A DNA stretch of 64,000 nt from the NCBI GenBank assembly GCA_037127915.1, contig JBAXXL010000002.1, forward strand, positions 1-64,000, in the 5' to 3' direction. A model generated the notes under the pieces. It was not told the origin of the DNA and made no database searches. It saw nothing but the letters and a program-made list of their open reading frames with translations. Shown piece after piece: positions 33,797 to 43,050 of this stretch. The first letter of the stretch is position 1. Each line of letters starts with the position of its first letter. The stretch comes from JBAXXL01 sp037127915 (GTDB taxonomy: Bacteria > Bacteroidota > Ignavibacteria > Kapaibacteriales > UBA2268). A program made the translations under genes and the position numbers.

Positions 33797-35875
33797 TTAA
33801 TGGTTTAATAATTTTCGTTTTAATAAAAGGTCTTTAAAATTTTCTGTGTCAAGGACAATTTCTGATTTGTGCATTAAGATGAATCTACTACACAACGATG
33901 CAAGCTGTTCGTCATGAGTTACAACCAATATTGTTTTCCCACTATTCAACAAATCTTGAATAAAAGAGTGAAGTTTTTCTATATATTGACTATCTAGATA
34001 ATTAGTAGGCTCATCTAAAATGATTATATCCTTATTATATAAGTTACTTGCTATTTCTAATAAACGAATTTTAGAAGCTGAAATATCCAACGTTGATTGT
34101 TTTTCTCTTAGTTGCGACCATTCGAGCATTTCATTCGTAAAACTAATTTGTGTTTGCTCATCAATGTAATCGTTTTTTAATGAAAGAACAATTTCTTCAT
34201 TTGTTTTATCTTCCAATATTTGTTTTGAACAATCTTGAAATACCATCCCGATTTTTTTACTATTCACTAAAACCTCTCCAAAATCTGGGATCAAAACAGT
34301 AGCCAATGTTAACATTAATGTACTCTTCCCGCTACCATTATCTCCCATAATAGCAACACATTGGTTTTGATAAAAATCACAATTAATATTTGATAAAACT
34401 TGGTTGTTGTTAAATGAAATAGAGATGTTATGCATTGATGCAACAATATTTCTACTAACCAATAAATTGTTAAACGGCTTTAGTAAAGGATAGGTTAGCT
34501 TTAATTTATCAAGTATTTCAACTATTTGACCATCTTTTGTAGAAATATCTTCATTTATTTTACCATTTTGGAGAAATATAAACCTATTAATTATACCATT
34601 GTAAAAATCAGCATATTGGTCAGAAATAATTATTGTGACCTTTTTCGATTCAATAATTTTAATTAATGCCGAAATAAATGCTTTTCTTCCTACTGGGTCA
34701 AGTTGGCCTAAAGGAGATTCTAAAACTAAAAGTTTAACATTAGAACATAATAAAGATGCAAGAACAACCCTAACCTGCTCACCACCAGATAAAGTGTTTG
34801 AATCTCTTTCCCAAAGATGAACTATATCAAGTGATTCTGAATAGAAAATAATCCTTTTTTCATCTTTGGTTTGAGAATATAATTCTTGTTTTACGGTAAG
34901 TCCAATTAACGAATCCACAGGATTTTCGACAATATATCTTAAATACTTATTAATTTCCTTTAGTTGAATGTTTGAATTAGGCGACTTATTCGATACAACT
35001 ACGTCTCCATTCAGTATGTAACCTTCTATTTTGGGAATGTAACCACTAATAACTTTAAGAAGGGTTGATTTCCCGCTCCCGTTTTTTCCAGCAATAAAAA
35101 CTACTTCGCCTTCAGAAATTGTCAAATTTATATTTTCAAGGATGACTTTTCCATCAATATCATAAGAGACCGATAAATTCTTAATTCCAACAGTACCTAC
35201 ATTATTGTTAATATCATGTTCATCAAAATTAAAATGACTTTCACCATTATAAGTCATTTTACCTATATTATTAAAAAATCTATTCAAAACTGCCTTTAGA
35301 ATTACATCAAGTTGTTTGATTTTTTTGCGTGGATTCTTGGATTTCAAATCAAAACCCCTTAAATACATTGAATAATAAAGAAAAACAAAATCATGCTTAA
35401 AGTTTTGAATCCATTTTAGAAAAATAATAATTGTCTTATTAAACTTTTTAAAAACATTAATTGAATTATAAATATCATACAAAGAATAAATTGAAGAAAG
35501 CCAAGCAAATGAAAGTATTATCATTGCATTTCGTTTTAAAGCACCAATAATACCATTATGTAATCCAATATCATTGATTCTAAAAAACAAATCATTATCA
35601 CTAATTGATGTATTTGGTGAAAATAACCAATTGCCTACAATCATGTAAATAGTATTTATAAGTAGAACGTAAAGAAATATCTTTTTAAAAACTAATCTTC
35701 GACCTAATAACAAAATGACTGAAGAAGCTATGCAAACTACAAATGAAAATTCAATAGAATTAATAAATACAAATAAAGAAGTTGAGATTATTACAAACAA
35801 TAAACTCACTTTTGGATGCAAAAGTTTTAATCCGAATCTTTTTTGCGTTTGGCTTTGTTGTATTTTACAAATCAT
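33797..35875 (-). CDS. ECF-type transporter: EcfT and two ATPase domains in one chain
   Basis: 692 residues. I start at ATG 35875, which overlaps the stop of the upstream S-component gene (ATGA), rather than the upstream TTG. About residues 1-220 form an EcfT/CbiQ-like membrane domain with several helices and one YLRGFD coupling motif. ABC domain 1 (~228-440) has Walker A GKNGSGKST and signature LSGGEQVR but a degraded Walker B (LLVLESPLGQLD in place of LLxLDEP), Glu in the Q-loop and Asp in place of the H-loop His. ABC domain 2 (~478-690) has Walker A GDNGSGKST, IILDEPTNYLD and THD but a lost signature (ISASKIRL). So one ATP site should be complete and the other degenerate. Confidence 0.85.
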   Translation of the reverse strand: MICKIQQSQTQKRFGLKLLHPKVSLLFVIISTSLFVFINSIEFSFVVCIASSVILLLGRRLVFKKIFLYVLLINTIYMIVGNWLFSPNTSISDNDLFFRINDIGLHNGIIGALKRNAMIILSFAWLSSIYSLYDIYNSINVFKKFNKTIIIFLKWIQNFKHDFVFLYYSMYLRGFDLKSKNPRKKIKQLDVILKAVLNRFFNNIGKMTYNGESHFNFDEHDINNNVGTVGIKNLSVSYDIDGKVILENINLTISEGEVVFIAGKNGSGKSTLLKVISGYIPKIEGYILNGDVVVSNKSPNSNIQLKEINKYLRYIVENPVDSLIGLTVKQELYSQTKDEKRIIFYSESLDIVHLWERDSNTLSGGEQVRVVLASLLCSNVKLLVLESPLGQLDPVGRKAFISALIKIIESKKVTIIISDQYADFYNGIINRFIFLQNGKINEDISTKDGQIVEILDKLKLTYPLLKPFNNLLVSRNIVASMHNISISFNNNQVLSNINCDFYQNQCVAIMGDNGSGKSTLMLTLATVLIPDFGEVLVNSKKIGMVFQDCSKQILEDKTNEEIVLSLKNDYIDEQTQISFTNEMLEWSQLREKQSTLDISASKIRLLEIASNLYNKDIIILDEPTNYLDSQYIEKLHSFIQDLLNSGKTILVVTHDEQLASLCSRFILMHKSEIVLDTENFKDLLLKRKLLNH

Positions 35876-36633
35876 AGAGAGCAAAGACCCATTTTTCGGG
35901 CTCTTTTAGTAAAATACGCGAGCATGTATAATCCCAAAAAACAAGATATCGTATCTCCTAAAAACCATCCTAATCCGGTTCCTAACAAAGCAGCTTTCCA
36001 AGGATAACCAGCTACTACTGCTCCAACACTTCCTATAAAAGCACTAATTGAGCTAATTACAAAACAGATTAATACTGCCAATAAAAATTGAGTCTTATTA
36101 ATTCTGACTTTCCACAAGATTAAGGGCATGCCACCAAGTAAAACAATCATTGCAATAATATACGCCCATATGTCAAGACCTATTATAAACAAAGGTAAAA
36201 CACCTATTCCAAGCACAAATAATAGGACTATAGAGATACGAATAACTGCTGTTTTCATTGCCTTCGTTTCTGCTCCAAAATCTGGGTTTATTTTGAACAT
36301 ACTAAATAAAATTGCGGGAAGCCATGCATTAGCAATTCCACCAGCTAATGGATTCATAATAATGTCAACTAAACCCCAACCTCCATATGCAATAATACCG
36401 GCAGCATATGCACCTAAACCACCAGCTAACAATCCTCGTTTTGGTCCGAACCAGACACCCGCAATTAGCTGTAATGCTGCTGGTATCCAAAGCATAGAAG
36501 CACCTTTCCATTGCGGACTACTAGTTAAAGTCATCATAAAAGCACCTATTACTGTTATTAATACAGCGAAAACTATTGCTCCATAAGTTTTCATGCTTTC
36601 ATCTCTGTTTTGATCAATTTTCAAATTTTCCAT
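35872..36633 (-). CDS. ECF transporter S component (substrate-binding subunit)
   Basis: 253 residues with six predicted membrane segments in a layout typical of ECF S components: a polar N-terminal stretch, then LLAGGLGAYAAGIIAYGG and a Gly-rich LGTGLGWFLGDTISC near the end. The S component captures the vitamin-like substrate and docks on the T-A-A' module encoded just downstream (ATGA overlap). Because the next gene is of the Qng1 family, queuine or a queuosine nucleoside is the best guess for the substrate. ECF S components (QueT- and QrtT-type) have been proposed for that role in other bacteria; I cannot tell which family this is. I looked for a preQ1 riboswitch upstream and saw none. Confidence 0.75.
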   Translation of the reverse strand: MENLKIDQNRDESMKTYGAIVFAVLITVIGAFMMTLTSSPQWKGASMLWIPAALQLIAGVWFGPKRGLLAGGLGAYAAGIIAYGGWGLVDIIMNPLAGGIANAWLPAILFSMFKINPDFGAETKAMKTAVIRISIVLLFVLGIGVLPLFIIGLDIWAYIIAMIVLLGGMPLILWKVRINKTQFLLAVLICFVISSISAFIGSVGAVVAGYPWKAALLGTGLGWFLGDTISCFLGLYMLAYFTKRARKMGLCSL

Positions 36634-36757
36634 AATATCTTGTTTTTAACCATTTACAAATATTTTAAAATAGCTCGTATGATTTCAATAGTCATTTTTT
36701 AATTAACAACGAAAAATAAACGGCTTCAATCAATTTTTATTCTATTATATTTAAATT

Positions 36758-37705
36758 TTAAACACCAAGCAATGCCTTATAGTCTGCAAGTTTTATAATT
36801 TTATTTGGCCTGCCAATCTCAGCACAAACGTCATGTAACCATTCTTCTTCTGTTACGAAAACAGTTTCTTTACCCCCAATATTTTCGTCTGAAATGCAGA
36901 ATAATAGGTAAATGTCCCATATTGTATTCCATCTTCTCTTTTTTACATTAGTCATGTTGTAACCTGATATTGTCATACGTTGCATCACTTTAATGTATAA
37001 TGTCAAGGCCGTTTTAAAAACTCTTGCAACTTCCAGTACCATATTAATAAAGTCATGTTCAGCTAAAGTTTGAACATTTAAATTATTGATTGTCCTTACT
37101 ACAAATGCTCCTGCTAATATATTAACTGCACTATCTGTTTTTAAATACTTGAGAAAGTTTGTTTTTGTTGTTTTATCATTTTGGAACAGTTTCCAATTGG
37201 TGGCATCTTTGTCCATTTGCGTTATTACCGTAAGTATGTCGTCAACAAAATCTTGTTCATGCTGTTCTACAATACGTTTTACACCTTGTATCTGTGTGTC
37301 ATACTCTAAAATTCTTTCGTCTGCTGGTCCCTGATGAATCGCAAAAGCAACTCTCCCTAGTGTTAGATTACTTTCTTGCTGCTTGGTGTCAACACGTTGA
37401 AAAAGCATTTGCTCCAGAAGTAGTTCAGGATGTGGTAGTAGTCTAAAATTATTTTCTTCTTGCACATGATGATAAGCTCCAATTGCTGCAATTTTACAAT
37501 GATGATAACTAGGGTCAGCCTTATCTGCAAGATGTGTCATCAACTCCATAAGTGTAACTGTACTTAAAATAGAAGTTATATTCCTTAGGGATTCTTCCGA
37601 TCTTACTTTGTCAAATATTTCTCTGGTTTGTTGTTCAGTTAGACCAAAAGTCAGATTTCGGTAAGCGTTTGTATCAAAAATTATATTTAAATTCTGCATT
37701 GTCAT
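36758..37705 (-). CDS. PIN-like domain protein
   Basis: 315 residues. The start IIFDTNAYRN with an early Asp, TLMELMTHL with Glu (about residue 53), IWDIYLLFC with Asp (about 270) and TVFVTEEEW (about 287) recall the acidic set of PIN-fold ribonucleases, with a long helical insertion (about 60-255) in between. Such large PIN proteins are uncharacterised; some are RNA-cutting toxins or anti-phage factors. No small antitoxin is adjacent. It is monocistronic, with the ECF locus downstream and an unknown gene upstream. Confidence 0.6.
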   Translation of the reverse strand: MTMQNLNIIFDTNAYRNLTFGLTEQQTREIFDKVRSEESLRNITSILSTVTLMELMTHLADKADPSYHHCKIAAIGAYHHVQEENNFRLLPHPELLLEQMLFQRVDTKQQESNLTLGRVAFAIHQGPADERILEYDTQIQGVKRIVEQHEQDFVDDILTVITQMDKDATNWKLFQNDKTTKTNFLKYLKTDSAVNILAGAFVVRTINNLNVQTLAEHDFINMVLEVARVFKTALTLYIKVMQRMTISGYNMTNVKKRRWNTIWDIYLLFCISDENIGGKETVFVTEEEWLHDVCAEIGRPNKIIKLADYKALLGV

Positions 37706-37842
37706 AAGTCTATTTAGTTATTTTGTTTATCTGTTATAAGTTTCACAGTCGTCAAAGTATTTTGCTAACTATTTTTCTAACGAAATACTTTTAATACAAT
37801 TCAAATATACAAATAAAAACGGAAAATGCAAAATTAATTTTA

Positions 37843-39072
37843 TTAAATTTCATAATTGTTTTTAAGTTTTAATAGTTCTCTTTTAATTTCTACTAATAAG
37901 TTTTTCGTTTCATAGCAAATCTTTGTAAATTGATCTATATAATTTATCTTTTTGGGATTTTGTACACTTGTTTTATGGGCGTCTGCGATTCTATTTACAT
38001 TTATTTTTTCTATATGCTTGAAATATCTATTAGATAAATCAGTATTTAAAGATTCCATAATTAATTTTAATACCTGTAAAGAAGTCAAATCTCTTTTTGA
38101 ATCTTTATGAGTCAAATTATTCTTATCTCCTTTGCAGAAGTTTAAGTAAATATCTTTTAAGTATCTAACGTTCAAGTGTCCATTATCAAGAAGCTTAAAT
38201 AATTCACTATTGCAACGTAGAAATTCTTTATAGGTGTTCTTCACTAGATAACGCAAATATTGATTTTCACTTATTGTAAATATCTCTTTTCCGAAAATAT
38301 CATTTATTTCTATTATATTTTTTGATAATTCGTACAATGGATCTTTAACATCCTCCCAATTTCCATCAAATGTGCGGCTAAAAAATAAATCAAAGTTTTT
38401 ATCATATCTCATAAAAGTACCATTCTTTATTTCATAACTAGCCCAATATTGTTGTTCTGTTATTGGTAAAACAGATAAATCATAAAGAATAACAGCTATA
38501 GCAATTTCACCATTGCGTTGTTGACGCTTACCAAACCATATTTTTTCAAAAAATATTTTTTCTTGTTCATCTTCTGTAATATCATTTAAATAAATAGAAT
38601 TAAATCTTACTTCACCACCTGAAATATTATCATCAAATATATATTTTTCAGTTTGGTCAGTGTATTTATGAAGGGCTTCTAATGAAAAATAAATTAACTC
38701 TAACTGACTATATCCTAAGATAAGTCTATTTTTATATTCCCCATTATTTTCAAAATCCATACGATGTTTTTCATAATGATCCCTTAATATTATTCTGGAT
38801 GGGGTAAAATAATGTACTGTTATTGGTATTGGTTCGCTTATTTTTGCTGTATATGTTTCCTCATCCATTTCAATCTTGATAAGACAATCTGTTTGATTTC
38901 TTGTTAATGAGCCTTTTTGCTCTGACTCTAAATCTTCTAGTATTAACATCACCTGTTCATTTGGCAAATTAAATTTTTCTGAAATATCGGAAGATGTAAT
39001 CCGAATAGATTTTTCAATCCACCATTTGATTGAATAATCGAGTATTGCTTGTTTTATCTTTTTACTTGCCAT
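37843..39072 (-). CDS. Unknown protein with N-terminal winged-helix-like region
   Basis: 409 residues with no family I recognise. The first ~60 residues (IKQAILDYSIKWWIEKSIRITSSDISEKFNLP...) have a winged-HTH look. Residues 70-260 form a mixed region with HYFTPSRIILRDHYEKH and GYSQLELIYFSLEALHKY. The C-terminal part (280-409) is helical, with NVNRIADAHKTSVQNPKK and a Lys-rich end. It is next to the PIN-like protein, and both are AT-rich, which could mark an accessory or defence segment, but there is no hallmark defence gene. Confidence 0.55.
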   Translation of the reverse strand: MASKKIKQAILDYSIKWWIEKSIRITSSDISEKFNLPNEQVMLILEDLESEQKGSLTRNQTDCLIKIEMDEETYTAKISEPIPITVHYFTPSRIILRDHYEKHRMDFENNGEYKNRLILGYSQLELIYFSLEALHKYTDQTEKYIFDDNISGGEVRFNSIYLNDITEDEQEKIFFEKIWFGKRQQRNGEIAIAVILYDLSVLPITEQQYWASYEIKNGTFMRYDKNFDLFFSRTFDGNWEDVKDPLYELSKNIIEINDIFGKEIFTISENQYLRYLVKNTYKEFLRCNSELFKLLDNGHLNVRYLKDIYLNFCKGDKNNLTHKDSKRDLTSLQVLKLIMESLNTDLSNRYFKHIEKINVNRIADAHKTSVQNPKKINYIDQFTKICYETKNLLVEIKRELLKLKNNYEI

Positions 39073-39209
39073 AATTCAACTATGTTTGAAATTTTCTAAA
39101 ATTCACTAACAACAAACTTAACATATTTTATGCCACTTAACAAAAATAAATCACAAATTAAAAATTAATCGCTTTTTCCAAAAATTACTTCTTCTAAACC
39201 ATCTAATTT

Positions 39210-39782
39210 TTATCTCTTATTTCGTTTGTCAAGTCTTGCTTTAGTCATTCTTTCACGGAGGCCGCCTTCGTTAACGAATGCGATTTCCAAAGACCTAATC
39301 TGTTGCATCAGTAAATATGTTGTGATTTTTATCAGTGTAATCATTGTATTAGCGCAAATCTCCGGATTTGCGTGCTCTATAGCTTTTTGAAAAGTCTCGT
39401 AGCTTGGCTTTGGTGTGCTGATATTCAATTCCCGCAAACGCGCTACCAAACGATGATTCTTCTCCCAAATCGGCAATTTATTAGTTCTCAAAAAATCTTC
39501 ATAATCAATCAGCAGTTCTTCCAAGCTGGCACGAGCCACATTGGTTAGTTTTATTTCGGTTTCTTTGCTGGTTGCGGATGCCATACTTGCTTCAGCGATA
39601 TTTTGTTTGCCACTGCGCGCCGCTTGTACCATTTGCCCAACCGTTCGGTCGTATTTGTGGAAGAACCTCCCGGTAAAATACACCGTACCGTCATAGATAA
39701 TCTCCGACTTCTGGTAGGTCATCAAATTACGGTATCCGCCGTGGACCGGTATAAAACCTTCGTTATTTTGATTATTAATCAT
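39210..39782 (-). CDS. Four-helix-bundle protein
   Basis: 190 residues from ATG 39782, which has AGGAG 10 bases before it; the upstream ATG at 39815 adds 11 odd residues. The core TYQKSEIIYDGTVYFTGRFF, QMVQAARSGKQNIAEASMASATSKE and ARASLEELLIDYEDFLR is typical of the S23-like four-helix-bundle family (related to proteins in 23S rRNA intervening sequences); here it carries an extra C-terminal segment (after NKLPIWEKN). Function unknown. No rRNA gene is nearby. Confidence 0.8.
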   Translation of the reverse strand: MINNQNNEGFIPVHGGYRNLMTYQKSEIIYDGTVYFTGRFFHKYDRTVGQMVQAARSGKQNIAEASMASATSKETEIKLTNVARASLEELLIDYEDFLRTNKLPIWEKNHRLVARLRELNISTPKPSYETFQKAIEHANPEICANTMITLIKITTYLLMQQIRSLEIAFVNEGGLRERMTKARLDKRNKR

Positions 39783-39817
39783 AGGCTTTCTTCTCCTAAT
39801 TTCTGCTACTCTCAAGG

Positions 39818-39876
39818 TTTCTTAGGACTTTGACGACTTCGGTGACTTGCCGTAGGCGACCTCAGAGTCCTAGGAA
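39818..39876. repeat. GC-rich imperfect palindrome
   Basis: TTTCTTAGGACTTTGA (39818-39833) faces TCAGAGTCCTAGGAA (39862-39876), with an inner region rich in GGTGAC...GGCGACC that can also pair. It lies upstream of the four-helix-bundle gene and is much richer in GC than its surroundings, which is a typical look for a REP-like element. Confidence 0.5.
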
Positions 39877-40062
39877 TTTTCTTAAATTATTTCAAAAAAA
39901 AACTTTTCTAAAAGTAAACTATTTATTCTGCAAATATAATAAAATTAATCGAAGAACACACCCCTAAATCCCCTCTTAATAGAGTGGACTTGCAAAGACC
40001 TAAATATTTGCTTCCCTCTACCGTCTTTTCTACTTTAAAATAAACCAAAATTGAAATTTAAA

Positions 40063-41292
40063 ATGGCAAAAGGTAGAGAAAACCAACCGCATATAGGCAT
40101 TTTCGGCAAACGGAACGCCGGTAAAAGTTCATTGATCAACGCGATAGCTAACCAGGATGTTTCCATTGTTTCCGAATTAGCCGGCACCACCACTGACCCT
40201 GTGAAAAAATCATTCGAAATTCCGGGTATTGGTCCCTGTGTGTTAATAGACACCGCCGGAATAGACGACGTCGGCGCGATTGGCAACCAGCGTATCGAGC
40301 GAACGCTAAAAATAATTGATATAATTGATTTAGCTGTTTTGGTAATTGACGGTAACGCGTTCGGCGATTTTGAAATTGACCTTATAAATAGATTCAAAGA
40401 TTACGATATTCCTTATGTAATTGTTCATAATAAATCTGATTTGCAAGAACTTACGCCCGATCTGAAAGACCGCCTATTGAATGAATACAAAGCTAAGGTA
40501 ATTGATTATTCCACAGTAACGAATACGAATCTTGAGGTTTTGCTCCAGGAGCTTCGCGCTACGTTGCCGGAAAGCATATACCAAAAACCACAGCTTTTGG
40601 GCGATTTGATCAAATACGGCGATATAGTTTTGCTCATCACTCCGATTGACGCCGAAGCGCCGGAAGGAAGATTGATATTGCCGCAGGTGCAGACAATCCG
40701 CGATATATTGGATAACGACGCTATAGCGCTTGTGATGAAGGAACGCGAGGTTGACGTGTTCTTCAAGACAAACACTATCAAACCGGCTCTGGCGGTAACG
40801 GACAGCTCGTTTTTCCTCAAAGCCGACGCTTCAATCCCAAAAGATATTCCATTGACTGGTTTCAGCGTTTTGTTAGCTCGCTATAAAGGGGATTTTGCGG
40901 CATATTTGGATGGCACACCTAAAATTGATGACCTGAAGGATGGCGATAGAATTCTGCTTTTAGAATCCTGCAGTCACCACGTTTCCTGCGACGATATTGC
41001 ACGTGTGAAAATTCCGCGCTGGCTGTCGTCTTACACAGGAAAAGCTTTGGAATACGACATTGTAGCCGGTTTGGATAAACTTCCGCGTCCGATTGCTGAA
41101 TATGCGATGCTAATCCAGTGCGGCGGATGTATGGTGACAAAACGCCAGTTGCAATCCCGATTGAAACCAGCGAAACGAGCCGGAATCCCGATTACAAATT
41201 ACGGTATGGCAATAGCATATATGCAGGGAATTTATCAGCGCGCTATCCAGCCGTTTATGAAAACCGAAGCCTCGAGCGAAGACTATATCTAA
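40063..41292 (+). CDS. hydF: [FeFe]-hydrogenase maturation GTPase HydF
   Basis: 409 residues from ATG 40063 (a TTG 12 bases upstream is less likely). HydF is the scaffold on which the 2Fe subcluster of [FeFe] hydrogenase is built, with GTPase activity controlling partner exchange. The N-terminal GTPase domain has GKRNAGKSS (P-loop), DTAG and NKSD. The middle is the dimerisation domain. The C-terminal domain binds the FeS cluster: CSH at about residue 308, 47 residues, then CGGC, which matches the CxHx(46-53)(H/C)xxC pattern, and RVKIPRWLSSY. The hydE, hydG and hydrogenase genes are not in the window. Confidence 0.95.
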   Translation: MAKGRENQPHIGIFGKRNAGKSSLINAIANQDVSIVSELAGTTTDPVKKSFEIPGIGPCVLIDTAGIDDVGAIGNQRIERTLKIIDIIDLAVLVIDGNAFGDFEIDLINRFKDYDIPYVIVHNKSDLQELTPDLKDRLLNEYKAKVIDYSTVTNTNLEVLLQELRATLPESIYQKPQLLGDLIKYGDIVLLITPIDAEAPEGRLILPQVQTIRDILDNDAIALVMKEREVDVFFKTNTIKPALAVTDSSFFLKADASIPKDIPLTGFSVLLARYKGDFAAYLDGTPKIDDLKDGDRILLLESCSHHVSCDDIARVKIPRWLSSYTGKALEYDIVAGLDKLPRPIAEYAMLIQCGGCMVTKRQLQSRLKPAKRAGIPITNYGMAIAYMQGIYQRAIQPFMKTEASSEDYI

Positions 41293-41356
41293 TAATTTTC
41301 AATAAAGAGGGATATTTTTCGTCTTTATAATGCTATAAAATAAATTCGGAGTAAAA

Positions 41357-41623
41357 ATGCCTGTATATGAATACCGCTGTAAAAAATGCGGAAAGGTATT
41401 TGACTATACACAGAAAATGGCGGACGAGCCATTAACAAAATGTCTTGAAAATATATGCTCAGAACCTGAACGCGGAGATGTTGAACGGATAATCTCCGGA
41501 AGTATAGGATTCAATTTCAAAGGAACGGGTTTTTATTCGACTGACTACGGAAAAAACAAATCTTTAGCAACATCTGCCCCGGCTTGCAAAACCGGCGATT
41601 GCGCTTGTAATAAATCTGCTTAA
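41357..41623 (+). CDS. FmdB-family zinc-ribbon protein
   Basis: 88 residues. MPVYEYRCKKCGKVFDYTQKM is the standard start, with CxxC zinc ligands, a second Cys pair (KCLENICSEP) after a loop, and ISGSIGFNFKGTGFYSTDY. This matches the FmdB putative regulatory family; its role is unknown beyond zinc binding. GGAG lies 7 bases before the ATG. The Cys-rich C-terminus (CKTGDCACN) is usual in longer members. It is followed by its own terminator. Confidence 0.9.
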   Translation: MPVYEYRCKKCGKVFDYTQKMADEPLTKCLENICSEPERGDVERIISGSIGFNFKGTGFYSTDYGKNKSLATSAPACKTGDCACNKSA

Positions 41624-41630
41624 TAATACG

Positions 41631-41658
41631 AAGCCGCTCGATAAGGCGGCTTTTTTTT
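41631..41658 (+). terminator. Rho-independent terminator
   Basis: AAGCCGC (41631-41637) pairs with GCGGCTT (41646-41652), followed by T. Confidence 0.8.
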
Positions 41659-41671
41659 AACGGTAACACAA

Positions 41672-42892
41672 ATGAAAAACATAATAATAATTTTGGCTAT
41701 AACGGCGCTGTTAGCCGCAGGCTGTACAAATTCCGAAAAGCCCTCCAATTATTTTGGCGGAGCGAATCGTCACAACTACTATCCTAATAAAGAATTCCTC
41801 AAATATTCAACCAAGGAATTTTTCGTAAACAAAACTAGCGATTATAACGTAGGTTTTGCTTATCCTGTGCTTTTGTTACAGAGGAATTTGGCTGTCGGTG
41901 TTCTGAATAACAACAAAATAGTATTTTACCTCAAGTATCAGCCGGTTAACGAAGTAAAGTTGCCGAAGGATGTTTATGTAGCCTCAAGAATTGCCGCTGA
42001 TAAGAATGATAATATATACGCTGTTATGAGCAATGGTACTATCAATTCCTACAGTCAAATCGGAACGAAACTTTGGTCTTATGAATTGGAAAATGCCTCG
42101 GAAATATTGGCTTATACCGATGTATTGTGCACAGATGAAAATATTTATTTCGGAACCGATAAAGGTGAGTTATATAAATTATCACAAACCGGCAAGAAAA
42201 TCTGGAAATTCAAATCAACTTTGTCAATCGGCAAAATTATTTCAGCGGATAAGGATGAAAACATTGCGGTGATTTTGAATAGCGGCAGTTTCGATGGTGC
42301 CGATTCGATTGTTATACTAAATAAAGACGGAAAAAAACTTTGGGAGAGAGGTTTTACAAATCAAAAGATTACCGGTTCGGTTTTGATAGGGGAGGCGTGT
42401 TTTTACTGCGGAACCTATTCGCTTGATGGTACTGTTGAAAAAGGGAACATATACAAATTCGATAAAGCGGGAAAAACAATCTGGAATAAAGAAATCACCG
42501 TTCGTCCGCGCTGGTTGTCGTTGGACGGCGATAAAACTATATTCATAAGCGGTTATAACACTGGCGTTGCAGAGACTTTTAGCGGTGTATTTGCAATATC
42601 CGATATGGGTGATTTGAAATGGAAAATGTATTTCAAAAGCACGATTCATTCACCGGTTTTGGTTTCAGATGGCAATGCTGTTGTTTGCAGTTTGTCTCAA
42701 AGCGGAACAGCATTATTTATTTTAAACAAATCAACCGGACATGTTGAAAAAACTGTATCGTTAAATGATTATACACCTCTGTTTTTATATCCATCGGTAA
42801 CAGAAGATAATAGCATAGTTTTAACTGGCTCATCAAAATCAACTTTACTACGTTTGTCGGACGAATTTATGAAAAAATTCAATATATTTTAA
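41672..42892 (+). CDS. PQQ-like beta-propeller lipoprotein
   Basis: 406 residues. The lipoprotein signal ends LLAAGCTN (Cys about residue 18). The mature protein repeats a ~45-residue blade with the pattern of TYTDGTINSYSQIGTKLWSYEL: a strand, a turn, G-x-K/L-W and a strand (KLWSYEL, KIWKFKS, KLWERGF, TIWNKEI, LKWKMYF). Propellers of this kind are scaffolds or binding modules in the cell envelope. No signature of a known assembly factor (for example BamB) is clear. It stands alone. Confidence 0.8.
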   Translation: MKNIIIILAITALLAAGCTNSEKPSNYFGGANRHNYYPNKEFLKYSTKEFFVNKTSDYNVGFAYPVLLLQRNLAVGVLNNNKIVFYLKYQPVNEVKLPKDVYVASRIAADKNDNIYAVMSNGTINSYSQIGTKLWSYELENASEILAYTDVLCTDENIYFGTDKGELYKLSQTGKKIWKFKSTLSIGKIISADKDENIAVILNSGSFDGADSIVILNKDGKKLWERGFTNQKITGSVLIGEACFYCGTYSLDGTVEKGNIYKFDKAGKTIWNKEITVRPRWLSLDGDKTIFISGYNTGVAETFSGVFAISDMGDLKWKMYFKSTIHSPVLVSDGNAVVCSLSQSGTALFILNKSTGHVEKTVSLNDYTPLFLYPSVTEDNSIVLTGSSKSTLLRLSDEFMKKFNIF

Positions 42893-42965
42893 CAAATAAT
42901 TTGCATAATATAGAATTTCTTTGTAATTTTGAATTCTTGATTTATGAACGTTAGTTCTTTTTAAA

Positions 42966-43040
42966 GGGCGTGTAGCTCAGTTGGTCTAGAGCACCTGCCT
43001 TACAAGCAGGGGGTCAGGGGTTCGACTCCCTTCACGCCCA
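42966..43040 (+). tRNA. tRNA-Val (anticodon TAC)
   Basis: A 75-base cloverleaf: acceptor GGGCGTG / CACGCCC with discriminator A, D-arm AGCTCAGTTGG, anticodon stem CCTGC / GCAGG with loop CTTACAA (anticodon TAC), T-arm GGGGTTCGACTCCC. No 3' CCA is encoded. Confidence 0.95.
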
Positions 43041-43050
43041 CATAACAAAA

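Noticed and set aside
36634..36757. Possible preQ1 or other riboswitch before the ECF S-component gene
   Set aside because: I looked for a preQ1-type hairpin with an A-rich tail and saw none; the region is AT-rich without a clear fold.
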